This document shows, piece by piece, positions 45,041 to 53,865 of a DNA stretch of 64,000 bases. Position 1 is the stretch's first letter; every line of letters starts with the position of its first letter. Under the pieces are notes generated by a model. That model had not been told where the DNA came from. It saw only the letters and a program-made list of their open reading frames with translations, and did not search any database. The stretch is from Ardenticatenales bacterium (GTDB lineage: Bacteria; Chloroflexota; Anaerolineae; Ardenticatenales; Ardenticatenaceae). A program made the position numbers and the translations under genes. The stretch covers positions 180,001 through 244,000 of the forward strand of contig JACKAZ010000004.1 of NCBI GenBank assembly GCA_020634795.1. Reading direction: 5' to 3'.

Positions 45041-45898
45041 CTAGGCGCGGACCAGGTCTTGAACGGCGTCGGTCAGCGCCACCCATTCGTCGATCGTCAA
45101 CGTTTGGGCGCGGCGTTGCGGCGCGATCTGCGCGGCGGCCAACGCTGCCGCAACGCCGTCCTTGTCCATCTGGGGCAGCCCCGCGTTCAACGAATTGCGT
45201 AACTGCTTGCGTTTCTGCCCGAAGCCCGCTTTCACCACCCGCCAGAAGAGATCCGCGTCCGCAACGTGGTAGCGTGCGGGCCGGTAGGGACGCACCCGCA
45301 GCACGCTGCTCTCGACCTTGGGGCGGGGGTAGAAGGCGCCCGCTGGCACGCTCGTCACGATCTGGGGTTCGCCGTAGAACTGGACCCCCACCGCCAACAG
45401 ACTCAGATCGCCCGCCTCGGCGCTGATCCGTTCCGCGACCTCTTTCTGCATCAGCAGCACCAACAACTCTGGCGGCAGCGCCCCTTCCAACAGATGGCGA
45501 ATGACGGCTGAGGTGATGTAGTAGGGGATGTTGGCGACACATTTGTAGCGGAGCGGCGGGGGCGCACCTGCCTCGTGCAGCAGGTCGGCCACGGCCATCT
45601 CCAACACATCCCCTTCGTACAGGTGGAAGTGGGGATGATCGCCGAAGCGGTCGCGCAGGATGCGCGTGAAGCCGCCGTCCAGCTCCACCGCGACGACGTT
45701 GGCCCCCGCCGCCAGCAGCCGCTCGCTCAGCGGACCGAGGCCGGGGCCGATTTCCAGCACCCAGTCGTCGCGCACCAACGCCGCCGCCTCGACGATCTTG
45801 TCGAGGTAGGTGGCGTCGATCAAGAAGTTCTGACCGAGCTGTTTGTTGGGGCGCAGGCCGTACTGCGCCATGAGGGTGCGAATGTCGTGGAGCTTCAT
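45041..45898 (-). CDS. rsmA: 16S rRNA dimethyladenosine transferase RsmA (KsgA)
   Basis: The product is 285 aa, typical for RsmA. Motifs in order are LGQNFLID (residues 21-28), the SAM-binding EIGPGLG (49-55), VVAVELD and the catalytic NIPYYI (about 116-121). It dimethylates two adenosines at the 3' end of 16S rRNA during small-subunit assembly. It heads a two-gene unit with recD2, which starts 2 nt after the rsmA stop, so the two are probably translationally coupled. The region upstream to 46100 is GC-rich and holds an inverted repeat. The start is the ATG giving MKLHDIRTLM. Confidence 0.94.
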   Translation of the reverse strand: MKLHDIRTLMAQYGLRPNKQLGQNFLIDATYLDKIVEAAALVRDDWVLEIGPGLGPLSERLLAAGANVVAVELDGGFTRILRDRFGDHPHFHLYEGDVLEMAVADLLHEAGAPPPLRYKCVANIPYYITSAVIRHLLEGALPPELLVLLMQKEVAERISAEAGDLSLLAVGVQFYGEPQIVTSVPAGAFYPRPKVESSVLRVRPYRPARYHVADADLFWRVVKAGFGQKRKQLRNSLNAGLPQMDKDGVAAALAAAQIAPQRRAQTLTIDEWVALTDAVQDLVRA

Positions 45899-46046
45899 CG
45901 GAAGGGGTGGTGGCGGGTGACTGTGCGGGGATGGTAGATGAAGGGTGCGACCGGGGCAAGCGGGGGAGCGTCGGCACGTTGGAACGCCCGTGCGTTGCGT
46001 TCGCCGTGCATCTGCGCTGACCTGACAGCGCTCGAGCAGCGCAGGG

Positions 46047-46117
46047 CCACGCGGGGCCGCGCCAACCCCAGGCCATGTGCAGGGCAAGCCGCAACGAGCC
46101 AACGCGGCCCCACGTGG
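46047..46117. repeat. Long inverted repeat between lipoprotein gene and rsmA
   Basis: The arms CCACGCGGGGCCGCG (46047-46061) and CGCGGCCCCACGTGG (46103-46117) pair over 15 bp with one mismatch around a 41-nt loop. It lies between two same-strand genes, so it may terminate transcription of the lipoprotein gene before rsmA. Confidence 0.6.
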
Positions 46118-46139
46118 TGGGGTCGGGGCTTATGGACGG

Positions 46140-48104
46140 CTATGGCGCATTCGTGGGGTTGCAGTCGTGGAGTTGAAGGTGGCCGTCATCATCTACCATG
46201 AAGGTCAGTTCTGAAAGCGCCCAGTGATGAGCACCGCCCGGCCATTCGCGGATTTCTGTTGCGGGCAATTGCATCAACCATTCCGCAACCGATTCTTTGT
46301 CCGCATTGTCAGCCGGATAAAAGCCGATGGAAGGAATGCGCATCGCCCACCCCCCATCTTGTCGAATCGCTCTGAATTGATGGAGTTCCTCTTGCACAAG
46401 GGGCGGAAGTAGGCGCTGAGCATAGGTTCCCCTATCTCGTTCATCCCGATAGTCATATTCGTAGACCACCGTTCGACCATCTAGCAGAACGAAGCTTCTG
46501 GCCAAGTACTTGTCATACCCATAGTCGTCGAACCAAAATGCACGCAGGGGTTGATTGTCGGCTGGCAATTCGATTGGACCGGGCAGCCCTTCACATTGCC
46601 CCAACTCCCAATCAAAGAAACCCCTATAGTTACTGCCGGCATTCTTTACCTCTGGCGCTTGGCGCTCGTCACGCTCCGCATAGAAAAGATTAACTTTCAG
46701 GGCTGGCTCGTCACGCAACAGCCGTTGGGTGAGTGGCTGGGCCAACACGTCATCCAACAACTGCTGAACCGTCTGGGCATCAGCCGTCCAGTTGTAGAGT
46801 TGACCGTCCTCATAGCTGAATCTCGATACAATCGTGTAGGGGATGGTGCGCTCGCCCACCTCCCGCCACCCAACCCAGAGCAAGTCGCCGATATATCGCC
46901 CTTGCTGCGGCGTCTCGCCCGGCAAGAGCCTGCCCATATATTGCGCTGACACGGGGCGGTGGGCGGCTAACAGGCTCTTGCTCTGCGCGTTCGTCTCTAG
47001 CGCGGCGGCCAGCCACGATGGAATTTGGCTGTGGGTGAGCAGCAGACCCTCGTTGGTGGCTCGCAGCTCTTCCCAGAGGCCAACCAGCACGCCATCGGAT
47101 CCAAACGTTTCGTTGCGGGTTGTGTGCATCGTGATTTGCAGCGGTAGGCGGTAGTTGCCTTCCTGCGTTCGGACGTTCGGAACAGGGCAAGCAAAGCGCC
47201 AATCGCTCCATTCGCTGGGACTATCTTCGCTCGCTATGCAGTCGTGCTCCGACCCATCCGGCAAGGTAAGGACCATTTCGACGGCGTTTACGGTGCCGAG
47301 AATTGTTTTGTCGGGCCACGAAATATTGCGGCCTGTAAGGAGAACAACTTCTAGCTCGTCCTCGGTGGCTCCCCCATACCGAAGCATGTTGCGCATCTCT
47401 GCGAAGCCCTCGAACTCAAGCGACTCCGGCGGCTCGGTCGCAAAGGCGATGTCGTCGCCATCGCCGTGGCGTTGTGGTCGAAAGGGTCGGTAGTTCTCTG
47501 TCAGAGGAAGGAAATCAAAAACTTGCCCTATCTCACTTTGCGGACGAAAAAGGCCTTCTATGGCAGGGCTGAGCGTATCGTTGAACTGTGCCCACCGTTG
47601 CCCGTTTACCATCAAATTCCACGGACCAAAGCCAAAATTGTCGGTGTTATTCGCGACTATCATTAGCCGAGCGCCATCTGTTCCCACAATCTCGACGATC
47701 CGCGATGCATAATCGTCGGATCGACCCATCCCCAACAATTCGAACTGGGTAGGGTAGAAGCCTTGCATTCCGTCGTACAGTGCCTGAACAGCCTCGGCGG
47801 TTACCTCGCCACCGTCGCTGTTGAGCAGCGTATTGCCCTCTCGATAGATTCGTCCAGCGTTGACGGTTTCATTAACCAGACCATACCAGCGATAAACCAC
47901 CTTAACCGAGTCGATTTTCCAACGCGGATCAAGGTGGACGCTGCCATCGCCGGAAGGGGCCATCGGGGGCTGGTCGAGGGCGGGATTGGCAACTGTCCAC
48001 GGGCCGAACGTTTCCAACGAGGCAGCGGGTGGCTTTGTGGCAAACGGGTTACAACCCACAAGGAGGATAAGCAGAAAAAGCAGCGGCAGTCGCCGATCAG
48101 GCAT
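46140..48104 (-). CDS. Large secreted lipoprotein, function unknown
   Basis: The product is 654 aa. A lipoprotein signal peptide (MPDRRLPLLFLLILLVGC) has the lipidated Cys at residue 18. The mature part is a long globular protein without clear repeats. It contains a number of aromatic, Asp-rich beta-type segments such as WKIDSVKVVYRWYG and LFYAERDERQAP, and few cysteines. I recognise no family. The start at 48104 is preferred because TTGGAGAG lies 7 nt upstream; the upstream frame is Cys/Trp-rich and unnatural. It follows the membrane coiled-coil gene (48181-49041) on the same strand and may be cotranscribed. Likely faces the outside of the cell membrane. Confidence 0.72.
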   Translation of the reverse strand: MPDRRLPLLFLLILLVGCNPFATKPPAASLETFGPWTVANPALDQPPMAPSGDGSVHLDPRWKIDSVKVVYRWYGLVNETVNAGRIYREGNTLLNSDGGEVTAEAVQALYDGMQGFYPTQFELLGMGRSDDYASRIVEIVGTDGARLMIVANNTDNFGFGPWNLMVNGQRWAQFNDTLSPAIEGLFRPQSEIGQVFDFLPLTENYRPFRPQRHGDGDDIAFATEPPESLEFEGFAEMRNMLRYGGATEDELEVVLLTGRNISWPDKTILGTVNAVEMVLTLPDGSEHDCIASEDSPSEWSDWRFACPVPNVRTQEGNYRLPLQITMHTTRNETFGSDGVLVGLWEELRATNEGLLLTHSQIPSWLAAALETNAQSKSLLAAHRPVSAQYMGRLLPGETPQQGRYIGDLLWVGWREVGERTIPYTIVSRFSYEDGQLYNWTADAQTVQQLLDDVLAQPLTQRLLRDEPALKVNLFYAERDERQAPEVKNAGSNYRGFFDWELGQCEGLPGPIELPADNQPLRAFWFDDYGYDKYLARSFVLLDGRTVVYEYDYRDERDRGTYAQRLLPPLVQEELHQFRAIRQDGGWAMRIPSIGFYPADNADKESVAEWLMQLPATEIREWPGGAHHWALSELTFMVDDDGHLQLHDCNPTNAP

Positions 48105-48180
48105 CATCACTCTCCAAGTACGGTAAAAGGCACGAAATGTTGGCGAACTCTTTACTATACTTTGTGAGCGCCGAATCGGT

Positions 48181-49041
48181 TCACTGGAGTGAAGATGAGC
48201 GGCTTTCGGCCAACAACGCCTCGCGGCGGCGACCCCGGTGGTACATCTCCAACCCTTGCGACAGCAGGCCGATCTGGGCGACCAGCAGCAGCACCAGCAC
48301 CAACAGCACAAAGAGGCTGATCCATCGCATCCAGCTCGTCGCGTTGCCTTGCAGCTCTTCTACGAGCGCCTGCTGTTCCGCGATCACCTGCTCGTACTGA
48401 CCCGTGATTTCGTCTGCCGAATCCACCGTTTCGCCCAATTGATCAAAGTTGTCGGAGAGCGCCTCGACTTCGGCCTGCATATCGGTCAGGTTCTGGTTGG
48501 TCACCAGCAGGCTGGCGCGCACCAACTGCATCGATTCGACCAGCGGGTCAAGGCTGCCGGAGAGGTCGGCAAGGGTGGTGGCGAAGGATTGGTCGGGGTC
48601 GTAGAGCGGGGCGCCGCCAAAGATCACGAGCGAATCGTTGAGCCCGGTCAGCACCCCCTCGATCGAGGTGGCGCTATCCTCCGCTGCGGCCAACGCCTCT
48701 TGGGCCGCGATCACACTGTCGGGCAGCTCCTCGCCGGTGATTTCGGCCATGGTGGAGATCAGCGGCACCGTATCGCTGAGGGCCGTCGACACCTCCAAGG
48801 TGGCGGACTGCGCGGTTTGCATCGTGCTGTCGATGTCGGCCACGGATTGACCGACGAGTTGCAGCGCTTGGTCGGTGGTTGTCAGCGTGCCGTCCAACGT
48901 GGCGAGCGTCTCTTGGATGCCGTCGTTGGTGGCCGTCAGGGTGCGGGGCATCAGCAGCAGCACGATCAGGGTGACGATCAGTCCGACGATGGCCGCACCG
49001 ATGAGCAGTTGGCCGACCAGACGTTCCATAGCGGGAGACAT
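48181..49041 (-). CDS. Membrane protein with two helices and an extracytoplasmic coiled coil
   Basis: The product is 286 aa. Helix one (about 8-32, VGQLLIGAAIVGLIVTLIVLLL) and helix two (about 234-260, WMRWISLFVLLVLVLLLVAQIG) bracket a 200-residue segment rich in Ser, Thr, Ala, Leu and Asp with coiled-coil periodicity (DSTMQTAQSATLEVSTAL and VEALSDNFDQLGETVDSADE). The layout resembles the YhgE/Pip or methyl-accepting-receptor ectodomain type, but no signalling domain follows; the C-terminus is a short basic tail. Function is unknown. It lies 77 nt upstream of the large lipoprotein gene, same strand. Confidence 0.72.
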   Translation of the reverse strand: MSPAMERLVGQLLIGAAIVGLIVTLIVLLLMPRTLTATNDGIQETLATLDGTLTTTDQALQLVGQSVADIDSTMQTAQSATLEVSTALSDTVPLISTMAEITGEELPDSVIAAQEALAAAEDSATSIEGVLTGLNDSLVIFGGAPLYDPDQSFATTLADLSGSLDPLVESMQLVRASLLVTNQNLTDMQAEVEALSDNFDQLGETVDSADEITGQYEQVIAEQQALVEELQGNATSWMRWISLFVLLVLVLLLVAQIGLLSQGLEMYHRGRRREALLAESRSSSLQ

Positions 49042-49357
49042 GGCTACCCTTTCCGTTGGCGAGATGATAGCTTACAGTATAAGCCGCCATCCCCAACCGC
49101 GCCAATTTGGGCGTTGAAACGAGACACGTTAAAGAGACATCCCGCATCAACAAGCCGTTGACATAAGATCGGTTGAGTTGCACGCATGGTGAAGTGTCGC
49201 CGTTGCAGGGCGGCGGTGATGGGGCGTTCACGCCGACATGGAAAGTGGTGCGGGAGCAGGTAATACCAAATCGGATGGTTGATTGTGCAACGAAGATCAA
49301 TGGTAACAGCAAAGAAGGGGACCTCGCAGGCAGGCCCATTGGCCGACAGGCCCTCCA

Positions 49358-49431
49358 GCGGGGATTTTAATCCCCGCCCCACGGTTACACCGTCCATTCC
49401 ACATCCACAATTGTCTATGAGAATGGGTATA
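49358..49431 (+). repeat. Dispersed element, copy 1
   Basis: GCGGGGATT/AATCCCCGC forms a 9-bp hairpin at 49358-49377. It is followed by CCCACGGTTACACCGTC, ATTCCACA and TTGTCTATGAGAATGGG. The stretch from 49367 matches 63935-64000, reversed, at roughly 60 of 65 positions with one indel. Confidence 0.88.
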
Positions 49432-49464
49432 AGCATCTGTCAGCAACATCCGGTTGATGGGGCA

Positions 49465-49485
49465 GGGCGACCACAAGGGTCGCCC
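49465..49485. repeat. GGGCGACC dispersed-type hairpin
   Basis: GGGCGACC and GGTCGCCC form an 8-bp stem around ACAAG, followed by CCTACA. The word GGGCGACCACAAGGGTCGCCCCTAC is a commonly dispersed intergenic palindrome; only one copy is seen here. Confidence 0.6.
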
Positions 49486-49671
49486 CTACATCGCCCGGCC
49501 CCACGCCTGATGTCCGCGTAACGGCGTTAGCGCCGAGGGCTTCCCCGCAAGCACGTGGCACGGTACAATGTTCCCAGTAATGCAATGAACTTCTTCGCGC
49601 AACATCAATGCCGCGCAACGGGAGGCGCTGAAAGCTCGACTTCTTCTACCCCCCACCACGGAGGCAACCTC

Positions 49672-50046
49672 ATGACAATCCCCAACCCCCTGATTCGACT
49701 CGCCACCGCGTTGGGCTACACCGTCGCGGGGGTCACCCACTTTGCCACGCCCGACACCTTCGTGAAGATGGTGCCGCCCGCGCTGCCCGCACCCAAAACG
49801 CTGGTCTACATCAGCGGCGCCGCCGAAATTGCAGGCGGCTTGGGCTTGCTGCCACCGCCCACCCGCAAGCTGGCGGGCTGGGGGCTGATGGCGCTCACCC
49901 TCGCTGTCTTCCCCGCCAACATCTACATGGCCGTGGAAGAGGTCTACATCGACAGGATGCCCAAGCATCCGGCCTTGCTCTGGGCGCGGCTGCCCTTCCA
50001 GTTCCTCTTCTTCTGGATGATCTGGCGTTCGATGGAGGAGCGTTGA
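49672..50046 (+). CDS. DoxX family membrane protein
   Basis: The product is 124 aa with four hydrophobic helices. It begins IPNPLIRLATALGYTVAGVTHFATPDTFVKMVPPALP, a DoxX-like first helix and loop, and continues YISGAAEIAGGLGLLPPPTRKLAGWGLMALTLAVFPANIYMAV, the usual second-third helix pattern. DoxX proteins are small quinone-linked or oxidoreductase-associated membrane proteins whose exact role varies. GGAGG lies 7 nt before the ATG at 49672, which fixes the start. It precedes the molybdopterin-enzyme gene on the same strand by 165 nt, separated by tandem repeats. Confidence 0.85.
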   Translation: MTIPNPLIRLATALGYTVAGVTHFATPDTFVKMVPPALPAPKTLVYISGAAEIAGGLGLLPPPTRKLAGWGLMALTLAVFPANIYMAVEEVYIDRMPKHPALLWARLPFQFLFFWMIWRSMEER

Positions 50047-50211
50047 AACGAGACGCGTTGAAACGAGAACCCGTGCAGATTCGTGGCGCTCCATCGTCCT
50101 GCTTTCTTGATTTGCTTTGCAGATCAACGCACTCGCTCCAACACTCCAAAACTCATTAAACTCACAAAACTCACAAAACTCATTAAACTCATCAAACTCA
50201 CAAAACTCATT
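50042..50211. repeat. Tandem repeats between doxX and the molybdoenzyme gene
   Basis: 50042-50070 holds two copies of GTTGAAACGAGAC-type 14-mers. 50149-50211 holds seven perfect-register 9-base units (AAACTCATT, AAACTCACA, AAACTCATC) that end exactly at the next gene's ATG. The nonamers are open in the same frame as that gene. Confidence 0.92.
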
Positions 50212-52473
50212 ATGACTACGACCCACATCGGCCACCCCGCGCCGTTGATCGACGGGCAGATCCGAGTGCGGGGCCAACTGCGCTACACGGGCGACCTTGC
50301 GCTGCCGCAGATGTTGCACGCCCGACTCGTGACCAGTCCCTACCCGCACGCCGAGATCAACGCCATCGACCGCGCCGCAGCGCTGGCCCTGCCCGGCGTG
50401 GTGGCGGTGCTCACCGCGGCGGAGATGCCGACGCTGCCCGCCACGAGCCGCCACCGCTTGCTCTTGGCGCGGGGCCGTGTCCGCTTCGTGGGCCAGCCCG
50501 TCGCCCTCGTCCTTGCCGAAACGGAGGCCGAAGCCGAGGACGGGGCCGAGGCGGTGCACGTCGATTACAGCGCGCTCCCCGCCGCCACGACCCTGGCCGC
50601 CGCGACCGCGCCGAACGCGCCGCTGGTCTGGCCCGGTGGCACGCCCGGCGGCAGCGACGAGGCGGCGGCGCACGGCGCGGCTGTGGCCGAGGACGAAAGC
50701 GACGGCCAAGCGCCGCCCAGCAACGTCAGTCGCCGTGTCCACTTTGGGCGGGGCGATGTGGCACAAGGTTTCGCCGCGGCGGATGCCGTTGTCGAGCGGC
50801 GCTACACCACGTCGATGGTCCACCAGAGCTACCTCGAACCCCACGTCACGCTGGCACAACCGGAAGCAACGGGCGGCATGGCGCTCTGGACGAGCACGCA
50901 GGCGGCCTTCTATGTTCAGCAAGAGGTCGCTGACGTTCTGGGCCTACCCGAATCCGAGGTGCGGCTGACCGCGATGCCGGTCGGTGGGGCCTTTGGGGCC
51001 AAATTCGTGCTCTATCAACCGCTGGTCGCGCTGGCCGCACGACAGATGAACCGCCCCGTCCGACTGCTGTTGACGCGCAGCGAAGAGATGCAGGCCGCGC
51101 TCCCTGCGCCCCGTTTCGAGATGACGGTACGCGTCGGCGCGACCCGCGACGGACGGCTGACCGCGCTTGAAGCTTCTCTGGACGTGGACAACGGCTGTTA
51201 CCCCGATTCGCCGGTGGGGATCGCGGCGCTGCTGCTGGGCAGCCTCTACCAGTGTGAAAATCTGGCGGTGCGCGGGCGCGAAATCCTGACCCACAAGCCC
51301 TCCAGCGGAGCCTACCGCGCCCCGGGTGCGCCCCAAGCCTTCTTCGCGCTGGAAAGCGCCCTCGACGAACTGGCCGGTCAGCTCGACCTCGATCCGCTGG
51401 ACTTCCGCTTGCAAAACGCCTCGCGCAGCGGCGAGCCGATGGCGAACGGCAAGCCGTGGCCCGGTATCGGGCTGCACGAAACGATCGCGGCGTTGCAGGC
51501 CCATCCGGCCTGGCAGCAGCGGGATCTGGCGCGGCAGGCCGGACGGGGTGTGGGCGTGGCGGTCGGCGGCTGGCCGGGCGGCACGGAACCCGCCGCCGCC
51601 CTCTGCATGTTGCAGCGGGACGGCACGCTCCACCTCAATGTTGGCTCCGTCGACCTGACCGGCACCGACACGACCTTGGCCGCGCTCGCCGCCGAGCAGT
51701 TCGGCCTTTCGCCGGATCGGGTGCGCCTCATCAAGGGCGACACGCTCAGCAGTCCCTTCACGGGCATGACGGGTGGCAGCAAGATCACCTTCACCGTCGG
51801 CCCGGCCGTGATGGCTGCCGCTGCGGATGCCCGCCAGCAGCTGTTGAAGATCGCGGCGGAGATGTTGGAAGCGGCGGCGGAGGATTTGGAGCTTGTCGAC
51901 GGGGAAGTGCGGGTGCGCGGCCTGCCGGATCGCACGCTCGCGCTCGACAAGATCGCACGACAGACGATGCGTTTCGGCGGCCGCTACGCGCCGGTGACGG
52001 GGCGTGGCCGCCACGCCAACCCGACCGCCGCGCCGGGCTTCAGCGCCCAGTTGGCGGAGGTGTTGGTCGATGAGGCGACCGGCCACGTGACGGTGACGCG
52101 ACTGGTGGTGGTGCAAGATGTGGGCAAGGCGCTCAACCCGCTGCTGGTGGCAGGGCAGATGATGGGCGGTGGGGTGCAGGGCATCGGTTGGGGGCTGCAC
52201 GAAGCGCTGCGCTACGACGACGAGGGGCAACTGCTGACCGGCTCGCTGATGGACTACACCCTGCCCAAGATCGACCAAGCGGCGGCCCAGCTAGAGACGG
52301 TCATGGTTGAAGTGCCGTCGGAGAAGGGGCCGCACGGCGCGCGGGGCGTCGGCGAACCGCCGGTGATCCCCACGGCGGCGGCCATCGCCAACGCCATCGC
52401 CGATGCGACGGGCAAACGCTGCCGGTCGCTGCCCATCACGCCGCAAACGCTCTGGAAAACAGTGCGCGATTAG
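50212..52473 (+). CDS. Xanthine dehydrogenase family molybdopterin-binding subunit
   Basis: The product is 753 aa, standard for the large catalytic subunit. It has the N-terminal aldehyde oxidase/xanthine dehydrogenase a/b hammerhead (residues 10-120), then the molybdopterin-binding domain with GGAFGAKFVLYQPLVALAAR, SGAYRAPGAPQAFFALES, GGSKITFTVG, and the C-terminal GARGVGEPPVIPT with the catalytic Glu. It hydroxylates a carbon substrate, with electrons passed to [2Fe-2S] and FAD subunits; no gene for either lies on either side in this window. The ATG is preceded by nonamer repeats, without a Shine-Dalgarno. Substrate cannot be predicted. Confidence 0.88.
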   Translation: MTTTHIGHPAPLIDGQIRVRGQLRYTGDLALPQMLHARLVTSPYPHAEINAIDRAAALALPGVVAVLTAAEMPTLPATSRHRLLLARGRVRFVGQPVALVLAETEAEAEDGAEAVHVDYSALPAATTLAAATAPNAPLVWPGGTPGGSDEAAAHGAAVAEDESDGQAPPSNVSRRVHFGRGDVAQGFAAADAVVERRYTTSMVHQSYLEPHVTLAQPEATGGMALWTSTQAAFYVQQEVADVLGLPESEVRLTAMPVGGAFGAKFVLYQPLVALAARQMNRPVRLLLTRSEEMQAALPAPRFEMTVRVGATRDGRLTALEASLDVDNGCYPDSPVGIAALLLGSLYQCENLAVRGREILTHKPSSGAYRAPGAPQAFFALESALDELAGQLDLDPLDFRLQNASRSGEPMANGKPWPGIGLHETIAALQAHPAWQQRDLARQAGRGVGVAVGGWPGGTEPAAALCMLQRDGTLHLNVGSVDLTGTDTTLAALAAEQFGLSPDRVRLIKGDTLSSPFTGMTGGSKITFTVGPAVMAAAADARQQLLKIAAEMLEAAAEDLELVDGEVRVRGLPDRTLALDKIARQTMRFGGRYAPVTGRGRHANPTAAPGFSAQLAEVLVDEATGHVTVTRLVVVQDVGKALNPLLVAGQMMGGGVQGIGWGLHEALRYDDEGQLLTGSLMDYTLPKIDQAAAQLETVMVEVPSEKGPHGARGVGEPPVIPTAAAIANAIADATGKRCRSLPITPQTLWKTVRD

Positions 52474-52540
52474 CAGCGCCGAGCCGCGAAGGCAGCGGCG
52501 CTCCTTGCAGCGCCCGCCCCATCGAGTGACTCACATAGAC

Positions 52541-52576
52541 GTGCGCCGCCTGCAAGCCGCACCGTTTGCGGCGCAC
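52541..52576. terminator. Hairpin between convergent genes
   Basis: The arms GTGCGCCGC and GCGGCGCAC form a perfect 9-bp stem around an 18-nt loop. It lies between the end of the molybdoenzyme gene and the end of the PLP-enzyme gene, which converge. Confidence 0.6.
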
Positions 52577-52584
52577 GGGTTCTC

Positions 52585-53865
52585 CTACACCGTTTCCAGC
52601 GCCTGTTCGAGGTCGGCCAGCAGATCCTCGAAATGCTCGACCCCGACCGACAACCGGACCAAGTTGGGGGTGATCCCCATCGCCATTCGCTCCGCCGGAT
52701 CGACATCGGAGTGGGTCATGGTGGCCGGATGCTCGGCCAGCGATTCCGTCCCGCCCAAGCTGACGGCGAGGTGGAAGAGGGTGAGAGCATTGAGAAACCG
52801 GAAGGCCTCCGCTTCGCCGCCGATCAGTTCGAAGGAAATCATCCCGCCGGGCGCGAGGCATTGGCGCCGATAGACCTCGTAGGTGGGGTCTGATTCGTCC
52901 AGGTGGCCGAGGTAATGCAGCCGCCGGACTTTGGGATGATCGGCCAAGTAATCCGCGACATAACGTGCGTTCTTCATCTGGGCGGTCATGCGCATCTTGA
53001 GCGTCTCAAGGCTGCGCAGCAAAAGCCAACTGATCCAGGGGGTGGTCGCGCTCCCTAAAATGGTGCGCATCCCCTTGATCGCGTTGAGATGGGCCTCGTT
53101 CCCCAACGTGACGCCCGCGATCAAGTCGCTGTGGCCGCCGATGTATTTCGTCGCGGAGTAGACGACGAGATCGGCGCCGTGGTGGAGCGGCTGTTGCCAG
53201 AGCGGGCCAAGGAAGGTGTTGTCGACGACGACCAGCGGGGTGACGCGGGCGCGGGCCTTGCGGCGAATCAGTGCCGCCGACGCCGCGATATCCACGAGGT
53301 CGTTCGTGGGGTTGCTCGGCGTTTCGATGAAAAGCATCGTGGCCTGCGTGGCGACCTCGGCGTCGTCCAACGCTTTGACCAATGCCTCGACGTTGCCACG
53401 GGCGGGGTAGCCCACCGCCCGCACCCCGAACTCCGCCAAAACGTGTTTCAGCAGAAAGTCCGTACCGCCGTAGACCGGTTCACTGTGCAAAATCACATCC
53501 CCCGGACGCAGAAAGGTCAGCAACGTGGTGCTGATCGCCGCCATGCCGCTGTTGAAAACGGCGGCCGCCTCCGCCCCATCCCAAAGGGTCAGCCGATCCT
53601 CCAAGATCTCCATGTCGGGATTATTCACCCGACTGTAGATCAGCCCCAACTCTTCCCCTTCCCGTTTGGCACGCAAGCCGTAGGCCAATTCGAAGAAGGC
53701 TTTGCCCTCTTCAGCCGAGTCGAAGACGAAGGTTGAGGTTTGGAAGATCGGGCTTTTGATCGCCCCTTGTGACAGCTCGGGGCGATAGCCATAGCTCATC
53801 ATCAGACTTTCGGGACGCAGACGATGAGCGCCAATCTTCGGTGTGTCCCAATCTGCTCGGTTCAT
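52585..53865 (-). CDS. Cystathionine gamma-synthase family PLP enzyme
   Basis: The product is 426 aa. The family's PLP pattern is visible: YSRVNNPDMEILEDRL, FNSGMAAISTTLL, SEPVYGGTDFLL, the VVVDNTFLGP segment before the lysine motif, and YSATKYIGGHSD with the PLP-binding Lys. Members catalyse gamma- or beta-replacement or elimination in cysteine and methionine metabolism (for example methionine gamma-lyase or cystathionine synthase); the reaction here is undecided. The start at 53865 (MNRADWDTP) has AAGGGA 8 nt upstream; an earlier frame to 53958 is not protein-like. The 130-nt leader has conserved-looking words and may be a regulatory RNA. Confidence 0.88.
   Translation of the reverse strand: MNRADWDTPKIGAHRLRPESLMMSYGYRPELSQGAIKSPIFQTSTFVFDSAEEGKAFFELAYGLRAKREGEELGLIYSRVNNPDMEILEDRLTLWDGAEAAAVFNSGMAAISTTLLTFLRPGDVILHSEPVYGGTDFLLKHVLAEFGVRAVGYPARGNVEALVKALDDAEVATQATMLFIETPSNPTNDLVDIAASAALIRRKARARVTPLVVVDNTFLGPLWQQPLHHGADLVVYSATKYIGGHSDLIAGVTLGNEAHLNAIKGMRTILGSATTPWISWLLLRSLETLKMRMTAQMKNARYVADYLADHPKVRRLHYLGHLDESDPTYEVYRRQCLAPGGMISFELIGGEAEAFRFLNALTLFHLAVSLGGTESLAEHPATMTHSDVDPAERMAMGITPNLVRLSVGVEHFEDLLADLEQALETV

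Larger units (their letters stand above)
49042..49671. other. Intergenic region with dispersed repeats
   Basis: No gene is seen in these 630 bases. It contains the dispersed element at 49358-49431 (second copy at the window end), a GGGCGACC hairpin at 49465-49485 and GTTGAAACGAGAC at 49114-49126, which recurs at 50042-50070. Both flanking genes read outward. Confidence 0.65.

Noticed and set aside
42708..46094. 1128-codon frame starting inside rsmA
   Set aside because: Only residues after the ATG at 45038 look like RecD2; the upstream part is an Arg/Gly-rich shadow of rsmA.
46140..48311. Upstream extension of the large lipoprotein gene to 48311
   Set aside because: The extra 69 residues are Cys/Trp-rich and overlap the coiled-coil gene; the lipobox start at 48104 is preferred.
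50083..50211. N-terminal extension of the molybdoenzyme gene
   Set aside because: It translates the nonamer repeats as Lys-Leu-Ile/Thr; family proteins start near the ATG at 50212.
50149..50211. CRISPR array
   Set aside because: Units are 9 bases with no spacers, so this is a simple tandem repeat. No cas genes are present.
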